The notes beneath the pieces are model-generated. The model was not told where the DNA came from. It made no database searches and saw nothing but the letters and a program-made list of their open reading frames with translations. From positions 62,001 through 126,000 of the forward strand of contig NZ_JABEYA020000007.1 of the NCBI RefSeq assembly GCF_013074385.2: a DNA stretch of 64,000 bases, read 5' to 3'. The position numbers and the translations under genes are program-made. The number at the start of each line of letters is the position of its first letter. The stretch's first letter is position 1. This stretch comes from Vibrio ostreicida (GTDB taxonomy: Bacteria; Pseudomonadota; Gammaproteobacteria; Enterobacterales; Vibrionaceae). Shown here in pieces: positions 1-8,443 of this stretch.

Positions 1-1
1 C

Positions 2-190
2 AACGGAAAGTATTCAATTTCTGACAAACGGATCCGTGCGATCAATGTAAAAGAAAAAACCATCGAAATGGAAATATCTGATATTCCAGTGACTGTGACG
101 ATGAAAAGCCTGCTTACCCCTTCAATCAGACAAGAGCTCAATATTAGTAATGAAAACTTTGTCGCTATCTATCGCCAAATGGAGCAATAA
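2..190 (+). CDS. C-terminal end of an unidentified protein, possibly a TOBE-type domain
   Basis: The reading frame is open from the window edge to a TAA at 188-190, giving the last 62 residues (ending RQMEQ) of a gene that starts to the left. The segment alternates short hydrophobic strands (IRAINVK, IEMEISDIPVTVTM) and ends in a pattern like the small TOBE domains that close some ABC-transporter ATPases. That resemblance is weak and is inference only. The stop lies 3 nt before the next start codon, so it is probably co-transcribed with the VUT-family gene that follows. Confidence 0.55.
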   Translation, partial: NGKYSISDKRIRAINVKEKTIEMEISDIPVTVTMKSLLTPSIRQELNISNENFVAIYRQMEQ

Positions 191-193
191 TCA

Positions 194-826
194 ATGAACG
201 TACTAGAAAGATCGACCATGCTTGCGACTCTCGGTCTGTGCTGTTTCCTAACCGCTTCCAACATGGCTGCAGCAAAAGCGGTTGAATTCTTCGGTATCCA
301 CCTAACTGCGGGATTCTTCACCTATCCGTTTGTTTACCTCTTCTCTTCCATCATCATGGCGACACGCTCTCCAGATGTGTACTTCAAATGTATTACCTTT
401 GCCTATTTCGGTTATCTGTCGTTTATCAGCCTGATGTACATTGCAGCGATTCTGCCCGGCGTCAACGCCGAGTCGACTTACAACAAGAGTTTTGACCTAA
501 TCTACAGCCTAAGTAACTACCGCATTTATTTATCCTCATTGTGCGCCTACTTCGTTTCCATGTTTTTGTTTGGTGTACTGTTCAACTCACTGAACATTGA
601 AAGCATCGCAATCAGAATTGCGTTGGCGACACTGATCGTCGCCCTCGCCGACGTAAACCTATTCCTAATCCTTGCCTTCTGGGGCGTGAAAGAAAGCAGT
701 TTACTGCTGGATATTATGTTCTGGGCAAGCATTAAAAAACTCGTCGCACAGCTAGTTCTATTGGGTCCTACCCTCTTAATTATCAATCTTATCAGGAATA
801 AACATGAATACTGTGTTTCAAATTAG
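194..826 (+). CDS. VUT-family (YhhQ-like) integral membrane protein
   Basis: This 210-residue, very hydrophobic protein has about six membrane segments. The segment near residues 30-50 (LTAGFFTYPFVYLFSS) resembles the conserved FTYP(L/F)xFLFTD region of the VUT/YhhQ family, which includes the queuosine-precursor transporter. The usual acidic residue after this motif is not obvious, so the substrate is uncertain. The start lies 3 nt after the preceding stop, and the 3' end overlaps the metallophosphoesterase gene by 23 nt, indicating a coupled operon. Membrane topology is seen directly; family is likely; transport function is inferred. Confidence 0.6.
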   Translation: MNVLERSTMLATLGLCCFLTASNMAAAKAVEFFGIHLTAGFFTYPFVYLFSSIIMATRSPDVYFKCITFAYFGYLSFISLMYIAAILPGVNAESTYNKSFDLIYSLSNYRIYLSSLCAYFVSMFLFGVLFNSLNIESIAIRIALATLIVALADVNLFLILAFWGVKESSLLLDIMFWASIKKLVAQLVLLGPTLLIINLIRNKHEYCVSN

Positions 827-1529
827 CGATTGCCATTTGAGCGATGAGTCGAGCTTCCAAAATCTAGAAAAGGCGTTGAGTGTTGCAAACGCTGATAGCG
901 ACTGCGACACTATTCTACTCACAGGTGATATCTGTTGTGGCCCTAAACCAGGCGATTATACAAAACTGCTAAGCTTTGTTTCCAAACACGTTAATAACAA
1001 ACAAGTTTACGCCATTGCGGGTAACCATGACGATATCGTTTTGATGAAAAATGAGCTGAAAGGCTCTTTGATTCAGGTGGTGGATCAATGTGAGATTGCA
1101 GGGCGTGATTTCATCTTCCTCGACTCAAGCCAGAAGCCTATTGATGCTCGACACCCTCTCGGCTCAGGCAGAATAGACAATCGTGGAATCGCTCACCTGA
1201 GAAAGCAAATCCGCAAAAAAAAAGCCCCCATTGTGGTCATGCATCACCCAATCATACGTGTTGGGTCAGAGTGGATGAAAGCCATCTGCCTTGAGAACGA
1301 CCAGCAAATATTCAATATCCTTAGGCAATCTGGTGTCAGAGAGGTTATTTGTGGCCATGGCCATGATCATATCACCTGCACCAAAGAAGGCATCACACAG
1401 TACATGGCGCCAGCAACCGCTTATGGATTTGATCACTCTATTCCAGAATACAATCGAAGTGAACGTATCGGAATGAACAAATTTACTATTTCAAAACAAA
1501 CAATAACTGTAAATGAGGTTGTGCTATGA
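804..1529 (+). CDS. CpdA-like metallophosphoesterase
   Basis: 241 residues with the calcineurin-like phosphoesterase metal motifs in order: ISDCHL (residues 7-12), TGDI near 39, GNHDD near 72, MHHP near 148 and GHGHDH near 186. This is the class III cyclic-nucleotide phosphodiesterase (CpdA) layout. It probably hydrolyses a phosphodiester or phosphomonoester in the cytoplasm; the substrate is unknown. It overlaps the genes on both sides and so belongs to the same operon as the membrane proteins. It is a paralogue of the metallophosphoesterase at 4652-5443: both share the GNHD...M..ELKG segment and an MHH...GS.W segment. Confidence 0.8.
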   Translation: MNTVFQISDCHLSDESSFQNLEKALSVANADSDCDTILLTGDICCGPKPGDYTKLLSFVSKHVNNKQVYAIAGNHDDIVLMKNELKGSLIQVVDQCEIAGRDFIFLDSSQKPIDARHPLGSGRIDNRGIAHLRKQIRKKKAPIVVMHHPIIRVGSEWMKAICLENDQQIFNILRQSGVREVICGHGHDHITCTKEGITQYMAPATAYGFDHSIPEYNRSERIGMNKFTISKQTITVNEVVL

Positions 1530-2032
1530 GATTAAGCTTGGTTCTCGATATTTCGAAAGCCGTTGTCGCGATGTATGTAGGGTTATTCTGCGTGCTGGTC
1601 AGCTATAATAATGTGATTGACTACAATACAAACTTCCAGTTTGTCCAGCATGTATTGGCTATGGACCAGATGAAGGCATTTTTTACAGGCGATAACCTGT
1701 ATGGACGTGCCATCACTTCTACAACACTTCACACCGTGTTTTACAATCTGATCATCGCACTTGAATTCCTTGCGGGCGCTTTGTGCGTTATCGGTGCTGT
1801 AATTATGTTCTTCAAACGTGAAGCGGACGGATTCTCCAAGGGTCAGGCTTTCTATGTGGCCGGTGTCACCGTCGCTTTAGGTGTGTGGTATTTCGGTTTC
1901 GGTGTGGTTGGCGCTGAGTGGTTCTCGATGTGGGCAAACTCATGGAATGGCCAGATGAAGGCATACACCTTCGCTATGTTTATCATTCTTACGTTGATTT
2001 ATGTCCTGATGCCAAGACCAAATAACGACTAG
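1526..2032 (+). CDS. DUF2165-family small integral membrane protein
   Basis: 168 residues with four predicted membrane helices (about 8-28, 68-92, 106-128, 140-162). The N-terminal helix followed by NVIDY...FVQHVLAMD resembles DUF2165 proteins, which are small bacterial membrane proteins of unknown function. The start ATG overlaps the stop of the metallophosphoesterase gene by 4 nt, and it is the last gene before a strong terminator. No enzymatic motif is visible. Confidence 0.7.
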   Translation: MRLSLVLDISKAVVAMYVGLFCVLVSYNNVIDYNTNFQFVQHVLAMDQMKAFFTGDNLYGRAITSTTLHTVFYNLIIALEFLAGALCVIGAVIMFFKREADGFSKGQAFYVAGVTVALGVWYFGFGVVGAEWFSMWANSWNGQMKAYTFAMFIILTLIYVLMPRPNND

Positions 2033-2052
2033 TTCATTACTAATAGCAATAA

Positions 2053-2083
2053 AAACCCTGCTGATTGAGCAGGGTTTTTTCTA
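2053..2083 (+). terminator. Rho-independent terminator after the DUF2165 gene
   Basis: A GC-rich hairpin (AACCCTGCT / AGCAGGGTT around a short GATTG loop) followed by a T-run lies 20 nt after the stop codon at 2030-2032. An A-run on the left makes it potentially bidirectional. It borders the orphan pheT fragment. Confidence 0.85.
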
Positions 2084-2098
2084 TCTAATCACAAGTAA

Positions 2099-2235
2099 TT
2101 AGTCGCGTAGCGACGCACCAAACTTCTCAGATACGTGAGCCACGATAGCGTCAACCGCACCAGTAATATCAGCATCTTCTAGCGTACGCTCAACTGACTG
2201 TAGCGTCAGTGCAATTGCTAGGCTCTTCTTACCTT
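2099..2235 (-). pseudogene. pheT: Orphan 3' end of pheT (displaced fragment)
   Basis: These 137 bases align without gaps to the last 137 bases of the intact pheT gene (12125-12261), with 118 matches (86% by hand count). Translated on the minus strand it gives the terminal 45 residues, from KKSLAIALT to FGASLRD and a stop, with only two amino-acid differences from the intact protein (A to T and final E to D). Nearly all differences are synonymous, so this is not a decaying copy of the same gene but the end of a pheT from a different lineage. The similarity continues a further 15 bases past the stop and ends abruptly at 2235/2236. There is no start codon and no upstream gene body. Confidence 0.9.
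2214..2235. repeat. Candidate attachment-site core (copy 1 of 2)
   Basis: This 22-bp sequence is identical to 12240-12261 inside pheT, in the same orientation, and sits exactly at the inner limit of the pheT similarity. A perfect repeat at the edge of a diverged duplication is the signature expected of a site-specific recombination core. No recombinase gene is present to confirm it. Confidence 0.65.
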
Positions 2236-2608
2236 AATATCTAACCTCTTCATACTTTCAGGCTAACTCTACGACTAATGTCTAACTAACTGAGACTATT
2301 TGTTTTTTTCAGTTTGGTTTAAGGTACTAACAACTTCAATAATTGCGTTTATTTATAGGGTAATTTGTTCTTTATCTTTAACAGTGAACCTCAAGCTTTT
2401 TACACCAATACCAACGATATTCTTGCTTGTTTCCGACCCTATTCTTAGTCAGTCATCTTCACTTTTTAATAATAACTCAAGTTACACCTAATAAAGATTT
2501 GTCGCATTCTTTGTAGCAAACACTAACTACTCCGCTACCTCTTAATACCGGGAGTAAGTTACGTTTGTTGGAACAACACACCTCAGAGTGTGAACGAAAG
2601 GAATCAAA
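2236..2608. other. Non-coding left end of the element
   Basis: 373 AT-rich bases between the orphan pheT end and the DUF3360 gene. Short open frames here have no plausible ribosome site or recognisable product. The last ~60 bases must hold the DUF3360 promoter and leader; an AAAGGAAT ribosome site precedes the ATG. I see no integrase, terminator or riboswitch that I can name. Confidence 0.5.
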
Positions 2609-4117
2609 ATGAGCAGTACTTTAGAGTCCGTACATATAAGAACAGATAAGCCTCAAGCCAGTGAGGATGAACTAACTTATGAACAACAACACAAACCAAG
2701 CTCTGAATTTGAGTCCCGAGAGCAGTATCTAGAGCACGAATTGCAAATCATGTCACCTAAACGCTGGCGTCCAAACTTGCCGTTTAAAGATTATCGATTT
2801 GAGATTGAAGACACCATCCCAGCAATGGCGGCGACCATTGGTAAAGTGGTAATGGTGGGCGCTATTGCAGCAACCTTTGCCGGAGCTCTAGGGCTAAACG
2901 AAGGGTTTATTCTAGAAAATGTTCGTTATGAATTACTTATCGCATCAGTTTTCATTATTCTTTTCTCTGGTTTTTTATTGCCAACCGCCAACCTCGCAGG
3001 TACACACGGCCCACTCATCCCTTTAATTCCGATTGTTGTTGCCGCTGGCGGACACCCGATGGCCTTTGGCTTGCTGATTGGCGCTTTTGGCTTATTGTTG
3101 GCCATCAGTAAAGGTGGCAGCATGTTGGCAAATCTCACCAGTAAAGGTGTGTGTGGTGGCTTATTGCTCTACCTAGGCTTTGTTGGGACCGTTTCTCAAG
3201 TCAAAAAGCTATTTGCTTGGGCTGAAGGCATTGGTATGAGTCACATTGCTTTCGTCGTGATCTTTTGTACCATTATTTTGTATGCGCTATTGGAACATTT
3301 CCGTAAGCGTTGGCTAGCAGTACCTCTTAGTTGCTTGCTGGGTGGCACGTTAGCTTTTGCGATGGGCGCACCGTTTTCTTTCCAAACCGAGCCTGGTTTG
3401 CCTCATATGAACCCTATGTATTGGTGGGGAGAAGATACTGGTTGGATGCTTGGCCTACCGACAATTGAACACTTCATGGTGGTATTGCCGTTTGCTATTT
3501 TAGCAGTGGCTATGTGGTCACCGGACTTCTTAGGACATCAGGTCTTCCAAAAAATCAGCTACCCGGAACGTACCGAAAAAGTACACATGAATATTGACGA
3601 TACCATGACCACGGCTTCTATTCGTCAAACGTTTGGTTCTTTGCTCGGTGGCACTAACTTTACCTCTTCATGGGGGACTTACATCGTACCAGCGGCTATA
3701 GCTAAACGCCCTATTCCTGCTGGCGCTTTGCTGACGGCTCTGTTTTGCATCATCGCTGCAATTTGGGGCTACCCGATGGATTTAGCTATCTGGCAACCTG
3801 TACTTTGTGTTGCACTAATCGTTGGTGTATTCATCCCATTGCTAGAAGCTGGCATGGAAATGACGCGCGAAGGGAAAACCACTCAATCTGCCGCGATCGT
3901 TGTATTTTCATCAGCGCTGGTAAACCCTGCATTTGGTTGGTCGCTCACTATGCTGTTAGACAACTTAGGCTTAGTCGGTTGTAAAGAACGTAGCGGTGAA
4001 CTGAGCAAGATGAGCCGCTGGGTGTTGCCAGGCATTATGTTTGTTGTACTAACAAGTGTGATGGCGTTGGTTGGTCTTCTTCCAGAGATACCAGCGATTA
4101 TTCCAAGCTTTCGCTAA
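2609..4117 (+). CDS. DUF3360-family transporter (SulP/NCS2-like)
   Basis: 502 residues: a hydrophilic N-terminal ~75 residues, then about 12-14 membrane helices. The length and the GTHGPLIPLIP and GGTNFTSSWGTY segments fit the DUF3360 family, membrane proteins common in Vibrio and related in fold to SulP and nucleobase (NCS2) permeases. The substrate is unknown. It stands alone on the plus strand with its own terminator at 4178 and is convergent with the minus-strand operon. As the only plus-strand gene between the two pheT ends, it is probable cargo of the element. A link to the nucleotide-type enzymes next door is inference. Confidence 0.75.
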   Translation: MSSTLESVHIRTDKPQASEDELTYEQQHKPSSEFESREQYLEHELQIMSPKRWRPNLPFKDYRFEIEDTIPAMAATIGKVVMVGAIAATFAGALGLNEGFILENVRYELLIASVFIILFSGFLLPTANLAGTHGPLIPLIPIVVAAGGHPMAFGLLIGAFGLLLAISKGGSMLANLTSKGVCGGLLLYLGFVGTVSQVKKLFAWAEGIGMSHIAFVVIFCTIILYALLEHFRKRWLAVPLSCLLGGTLAFAMGAPFSFQTEPGLPHMNPMYWWGEDTGWMLGLPTIEHFMVVLPFAILAVAMWSPDFLGHQVFQKISYPERTEKVHMNIDDTMTTASIRQTFGSLLGGTNFTSSWGTYIVPAAIAKRPIPAGALLTALFCIIAAIWGYPMDLAIWQPVLCVALIVGVFIPLLEAGMEMTREGKTTQSAAIVVFSSALVNPAFGWSLTMLLDNLGLVGCKERSGELSKMSRWVLPGIMFVVLTSVMALVGLLPEIPAIIPSFR

Positions 4118-4177
4118 CCGTTAGACGCGAGTTAAAGCCAATGGGTATTTAACTTCTCGGCCATCTCCGAAAAACAC

Positions 4178-4203
4178 AAAGGCCTCGCTATTGCGAGGCC
4201 TTT
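4178..4203 (+). terminator. Rho-independent terminator, identical to the one after pheT
   Basis: An 11-bp perfect stem (AAAGGCCTCGC / GCGAGGCCTTT) ends the DUF3360 transcript and could also act on the converging operon. The same 26 bases occur at 12075-12100 downstream of pheT, and both copies are followed by closely similar TTTTCT sequence, so one is probably a duplicate of the other. Confidence 0.85.
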
Positions 4204-4651
4204 GATTTTCTTAGGAGATGATCAGTCAACTCATTTCTGCCCCATTCAGAGCTTGCGCAACAGTACACATGGAAGTCCAGCCAGAAATTAGCCCAACTTT
4301 TACTAATGACAGGTTGAGCGAAACCGATGCACGGGATCTTCCAATTTCGTTCCCAAACGGTACGCCCAAGCTGAAATCAGCGTTTGCATTGTTATGCAAA
4401 TTTGCTAGGAGCGATACCGCGTAAATGGACATAAGCGCTCGGGCAATTCGGGCATAACTTCCTCCTGAGATAACTTTTAGTGTGGCAAAAACCTGTAAGA
4501 TAAGGAAAGTAACTTCTCAATCCACGTACTCTTAAGCGCTGGTCATCACTAAACGAATGCATCTATAGAGACTTTGAGTAAAACACGATTTCGATAAAAA
4601 ACTCCAAAGGTGTTGGACAATCCAACACCTCCCCACACCAAGTTTCTTGTT
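4204..4651. other. Intergenic region with no confident gene
   Basis: 448 bases between convergent genes. On the minus strand a strong GGAGG precedes an ATG at 4455 that opens a 16-codon frame beginning MPELPE. A 68-codon frame (4226-4432) lies just downstream in another register. Neither can be tied to a known family; they may be remnants of a broken small gene. No transposase, RNA gene or integration site is recognisable. Confidence 0.4.
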
Positions 4652-5443
4652 TCACTTTATTAAGCTTTGAGGTTTCAAATTGCTGGAGACAAAAGAAGAT
4701 AAATGAATAACTTGAGTATCAATCTCACCGTCAGCCCGGAATACCAATTCACGATACCCAGGCCCGAGTTCTGCGACTTCCGCTTTCTCACGACCTTGAA
4801 CAAACTGAACACAAGTTGAAGGACTGCCATAGAAAGCGACCCCCTCTTGTATGGCTGAGAACGTTTGGTGGATGTGTCCAGTGATGACTGCCCGAATAGC
4901 AGGGTAGTCTCTCAACCAGGCAAGAAAGGTATCCCGGTCGCGTATTTGGTACTGATCTATCCAAGCACTACCGGTTGGAAGAGCGTGATGGTGCATAAAT
5001 AATGCAACATGTTGTTCTGAGTGGCGAGTCAATAATGATGTAATTCTTTGGTACTCGTCAGTTCCAATGCCGCCATCATCAAAACCTTGTCGATGAGTAT
5101 TCACGAAGATAAACAACCAATTACCCAAACGCAACGACTCACAGTAAGGCATGCCTTTCAACTCACTCGTCATATTCTCAAGGTTGTCATGGTTACCAGG
5201 CAGGCAATGTGGTTCGTGCACATTATGTTGATGGCATAACGCCTTAAAGTGTTGGTATGACGCGGGAGAGCCATCCTCTGAAATATCTCCCGTGACTACC
5301 ACTGCATCCGCAGTGGGCGCATTGATCGCCCGCATAGCTTGTGATGATGACTGGTAAGTATTTACGTCTTTTAATTCAAACGAGAGATCCTCTGCTAAGT
5401 GTAAGTCGGACACTTGGATTATTCGAACGTCGTTATTAGCCAT
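4652..5443 (-). CDS. CpdA-like metallophosphoesterase, last gene of the accessory operon
   Basis: 263 residues with the full set of calcineurin-like metal ligands: VSDLHL (residues ~11-16), TGDISEDG near 51, GNHDN near 82, MHHH near 150 and GHIHQ near 189. This matches CpdA-type class III phosphodiesterases. Its start overlaps the stop of the EamA transporter by 1 nt (TAATG), so translation is coupled. It is the eighth and last gene of the operon that begins at 11445. Its role is probably hydrolysis of a phosphate ester in the pathway or of a by-product; the substrate is unknown. It is paralogous to the phosphoesterase at 804-1529 outside the element. Confidence 0.85.
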   Translation of the reverse strand: MANNDVRIIQVSDLHLAEDLSFELKDVNTYQSSSQAMRAINAPTADAVVVTGDISEDGSPASYQHFKALCHQHNVHEPHCLPGNHDNLENMTSELKGMPYCESLRLGNWLFIFVNTHRQGFDDGGIGTDEYQRITSLLTRHSEQHVALFMHHHALPTGSAWIDQYQIRDRDTFLAWLRDYPAIRAVITGHIHQTFSAIQEGVAFYGSPSTCVQFVQGREKAEVAELGPGYRELVFRADGEIDTQVIHLSSFVSSNLKPQSLIK

Positions 5444-6381
5444 TAGTTTCTTCCTTCATCCGATTTATTTGAGAAGGGGAGCTTTACACTACTTACTAGA
5501 AAGTTGTTGACGGTCGACACCACAATGATAACGCACCCTATTACCGACCATAACGAGAGCGATAGTCTGGAATCGAACCCTTGAAAACAAAGCGTCATCA
5601 GTGGGCCAAGCGCTAACAGCACTGAAACGGTGAAAGGTGATGAGTTAATAATCCCTTTCTGAAGGAGCCATAACGGGACGAGAACACCAAAAATCCCAAC
5701 CAATAACAACCCAAACAGGTCTGGTATAGTTTGAACCGTCAAACTCGGACCATTAAAAGCAGCAAAGCCTGACACTGCTATTAATAGGTAGAAGCGATGA
5801 GCCATCAGTTGGCTTGCATCCCAATTCTTGTCTGCTAATCGTTTGGTTGAGAGGGTGGTTAGCACTTGTCCGAAACCACCGATGAGAGCTGCGACCAAAC
5901 CAACCACGATATGAGTTTGACTGACATTTTGCACAGCGGATTGCTCCGACACGGATGCCCAAGCCAGTACGATGGCCCCAATAATAATCCCCGTGGAGGT
6001 GACCACCTGACGCAATGACATTGCTTGTAAGAGGATGAGACCACTCAATACGACAAACAGTGGCCCAATGCCACCCATTAACGCACTGACGATCGCAGGT
6101 TCGATATAGCGCAGCGCAAAGTAGTAACCAATCCAGCTCAAACTACTCGCAATATTCAGCAGCAGTAAGGGCCTGATCGAATCACGAGAGATACGGGTTG
6201 CTTTGGAACTTTGTGTGATCCTTAGGCGCAACAAGAAAAAGACACTTGTCGCTAAAAAGCTCCAGAACAATAAGGTAAACGGATGCAAGGTTTGAAGTAA
6301 CCATCCTGATAACACCGCGTTGGCGTTCGCCATTAGTAAAAATGCTAGCACGAACAGCGCGCCAGTTTGCGAATGACTCAT
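5443..6381 (-). CDS. EamA/DMT-superfamily transporter
   Basis: 312 residues with about ten membrane helices arranged as two EamA repeats (residues ~5-140 and ~155-290). The first repeat has the typical 'RYIEPAIVSALMGGIGPLF' region after helix 3, and the second repeats the pattern with 'SSPFTVSVLLALGPLM'. DMT-family members of this size usually export amino acids or metabolites. The ATG overlaps the stop of the ATP-grasp gene by 4 nt (ATGA), so it is co-translated with the biosynthetic enzymes. The simplest reading is that it exports the operon's product; that is inference. Confidence 0.85.
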   Translation of the reverse strand: MSHSQTGALFVLAFLLMANANAVLSGWLLQTLHPFTLLFWSFLATSVFFLLRLRITQSSKATRISRDSIRPLLLLNIASSLSWIGYYFALRYIEPAIVSALMGGIGPLFVVLSGLILLQAMSLRQVVTSTGIIIGAIVLAWASVSEQSAVQNVSQTHIVVGLVAALIGGFGQVLTTLSTKRLADKNWDASQLMAHRFYLLIAVSGFAAFNGPSLTVQTIPDLFGLLLVGIFGVLVPLWLLQKGIINSSPFTVSVLLALGPLMTLCFQGFDSRLSLSLWSVIGCVIIVVSTVNNFLVSSVKLPFSNKSDEGRN

Positions 6382-7638
6382 GAGCTTTCCTTTACAAAGT
6401 GCGCATCTTCATACGCTGAATCGGTATAGAAATCAATTCGTATCTCCTCAAACAGGCGACTCGCCAACTCAATGGCTTCTTGCTGAGATTGGCCAGTCAC
6501 ACCAATATAACCAAACATATCGTTACCCTCGGGAGGACGACGATGTACATCCCCAGGTTTTGCGAGGATGGCCAAATTAAACACTTGTGGATGATTGGTA
6601 ACGAGATCAGGCACGCGAATATCTTTGATACGACCTTGTCGACTCAGCATCGTTAATCCCACGGCAACTTTTCCGGTCGGAGGCAAGGTTGCGCGCGTTG
6701 GTAGCTGATTTGTTGCGACTAGGTAGGCTGTTGTTATTGGACAATAGTCGTAACTTAGTTGCGCCATCTTAGAGAGGCTACCTCCTCCGACCCGCGCGGC
6801 GATTTCAACAATATAGGGGAGCCCCTGGTGGAAGCGAAGCTCGGCATGGACTACACCATGTGTTATGCCCTGAGCTTCAACGCCGGCTTGCAAGGCTGCA
6901 TGCAGTGGGTGTTCGATACAAGTCGTTATCAAAGACATCGAGTTCAACAGAGAGACGATCTGCAATAGAACCGATATGAGCTTTCCCCTCGAAAACCCAG
7001 GCTTCGATACAGTGTTCAGAGCCAGATAGATACCCTTCAACCAACATGGCGTTTGGCCCTAGGGCTTCACTGATCGCTTCATGGACACAATAGGAGTAGG
7101 CTTGATTGGCCGCACTCGCAACGGGAAAGCGATCTTTGAGTGTCTGCTCATCACGGATTAGGTATACATGTTCTGCATTGCCGCCTAATGTGGGTTTAAT
7201 GATCACCGGGTAGCCAATAGTTTCAGCGGCCTTCAATCCAGACTCTAGCGAATAACATAACTCGAATTCTGGACTGGGTGCTCTATGGGCGTGATGCGCT
7301 TGCCGCATGTAGTATTTATTCCGGCTTTTTGCCGCAGCATCTAACGAAACGCCAGGTAACAATAAATCGTCCGCGATCGCAGCGGCCGACAAAACAGAGG
7401 CCTCATCAGTGGTGATTACTGCAGCAAACCCGATCTCCTGATGCCATTGACGAGCTACTTCAACCACTGTGTCTAATGTCTGGGTAGGCAGATATTTCAC
7501 CCCGGCAAAATGGGGGTATACCGATGCTTGATGTGCCATAGTAAGATGATAAACCTCTGCCCCATTTTGGCGAAAAATATCATAACGAGCATCAAACACA
7601 GTGCCCCGAGAAGTGACTTCGATATTCAAGAGTTTCAT
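6378..7638 (-). pseudogene. ATP-grasp carboxylate-amine ligase, interrupted by one frameshift
   Basis: Two overlapping frames encode one ATP-grasp enzyme. The first (7638 to about 6916) carries a pre-ATP-grasp domain, NKYYMRQ, the ATP-binding IIKPTLGG segment near residue 148 and SGSEHCIEAWVF. The second (about 6914 to 6378) resumes with EHPLHAAL and holds the metal-binding HAELRF...PYIVEIAARVGGG. Removing one base at about 6915 restores a continuous ~419-residue protein with normal length. Such enzymes ligate a carboxylate to an amine through an acyl phosphate, as in L-amino-acid ligases. It lies 6 nt after the HAD gene and overlaps the exporter. The shift may be a real mutation or a sequencing error. 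Confidence 0.8.
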
Positions 7639-7644
7639 TTTTTC

Positions 7645-8424
7645 TTACTCCTCGCTTGCACACATAGTGATTACATCACCGACATTATGTAGCAGGCAAT
7701 CACTACTCAGGTCATGCTCACTCATCTGTTCCGGTTTAAATTTACCCGTTGTCACAAGGAACCCTTGGAGACCCGCTTGTTTGGCTCCCAGGATATCACT
7801 GGACACATCATCTCCAATCACAATGACTTTTTGCTTAGGTAAGCTCATGGATTGCAGAGCCCCCTGAAACATTTGCGGCGCAGGTTTCCCCGTCACTATG
7901 GCTTCCTGATCACAAGATCGTTCCAGAGCCAGGGTAAAAGCCCCGCTGTCTAGCCACGTTTTACCATCTCTAAAGAAAAAACGATTTCGGTGAAATGTGA
8001 TCAGTTGGGCACCATTTCTCATATAGTTGAAAACGCGATTCAGCACGTCATAGTCAAACCCTTTATCCAAATCGCCCATGACAACAAAGGCAGGGTTCTC
8101 GGTTGTCTGCGCTATCCCAGCAAACTGATCCTCAATCTCTTCAGGGATCGCAAGATAGCCCGCTTTACCAACGTAGTTTTGCTTAAGAAAATGGACACAC
8201 GCGCCCACTGAGGTCAGAATCTCGCTATCTTGGACTTCAAAACCTAACTCTCTTAGCACCTTCCCCAATTGCTCAGGTGTTCTTCCTGTCGTGTTGGTAA
8301 CAAACCGTAGTTGTACACCCATGCTGCGAAGACCGTTCACAGCGTCTGTTGCCCCAGGAAGAGGCTGATTATTGAGAATAAGTGTGCCATCAATATCAAA
8401 AATAACACCTTTAAATTGAGTCAT
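7645..8424 (-). CDS. HAD-IIA family phosphatase (NagD/LHPP-like)
   Basis: 259 residues with HAD motifs: the DIDGT nucleophile loop (residues 10-14), TNTTGR near 43, GKPAP near 179 and GDDVSSDI near 200. The NTT motif and a C2-type cap between motifs II and III place it in HAD subfamily IIA with NagD and LHPP. It probably dephosphorylates a small phosphorylated metabolite in the cytoplasm. It sits 19 nt after the membrane-protein gene and 6 nt before the ATP-grasp gene, within one operon. Family confident; substrate unknown. Confidence 0.88.
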   Translation of the reverse strand: MTQFKGVIFDIDGTLILNNQPLPGATDAVNGLRSMGVQLRFVTNTTGRTPEQLGKVLRELGFEVQDSEILTSVGACVHFLKQNYVGKAGYLAIPEEIEDQFAGIAQTTENPAFVVMGDLDKGFDYDVLNRVFNYMRNGAQLITFHRNRFFFRDGKTWLDSGAFTLALERSCDQEAIVTGKPAPQMFQGALQSMSLPKQKVIVIGDDVSSDILGAKQAGLQGFLVTTGKFKPEQMSEHDLSSDCLLHNVGDVITMCASEE

Positions 8425-8443
8425 AGGAAAAACCTCCTCCGGG

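Noticed and set aside
2300..2491. 63-codon plus-strand frame beside the orphan pheT end
   Set aside because: No ribosome site, low complexity hydrophobic composition and no recognisable family.
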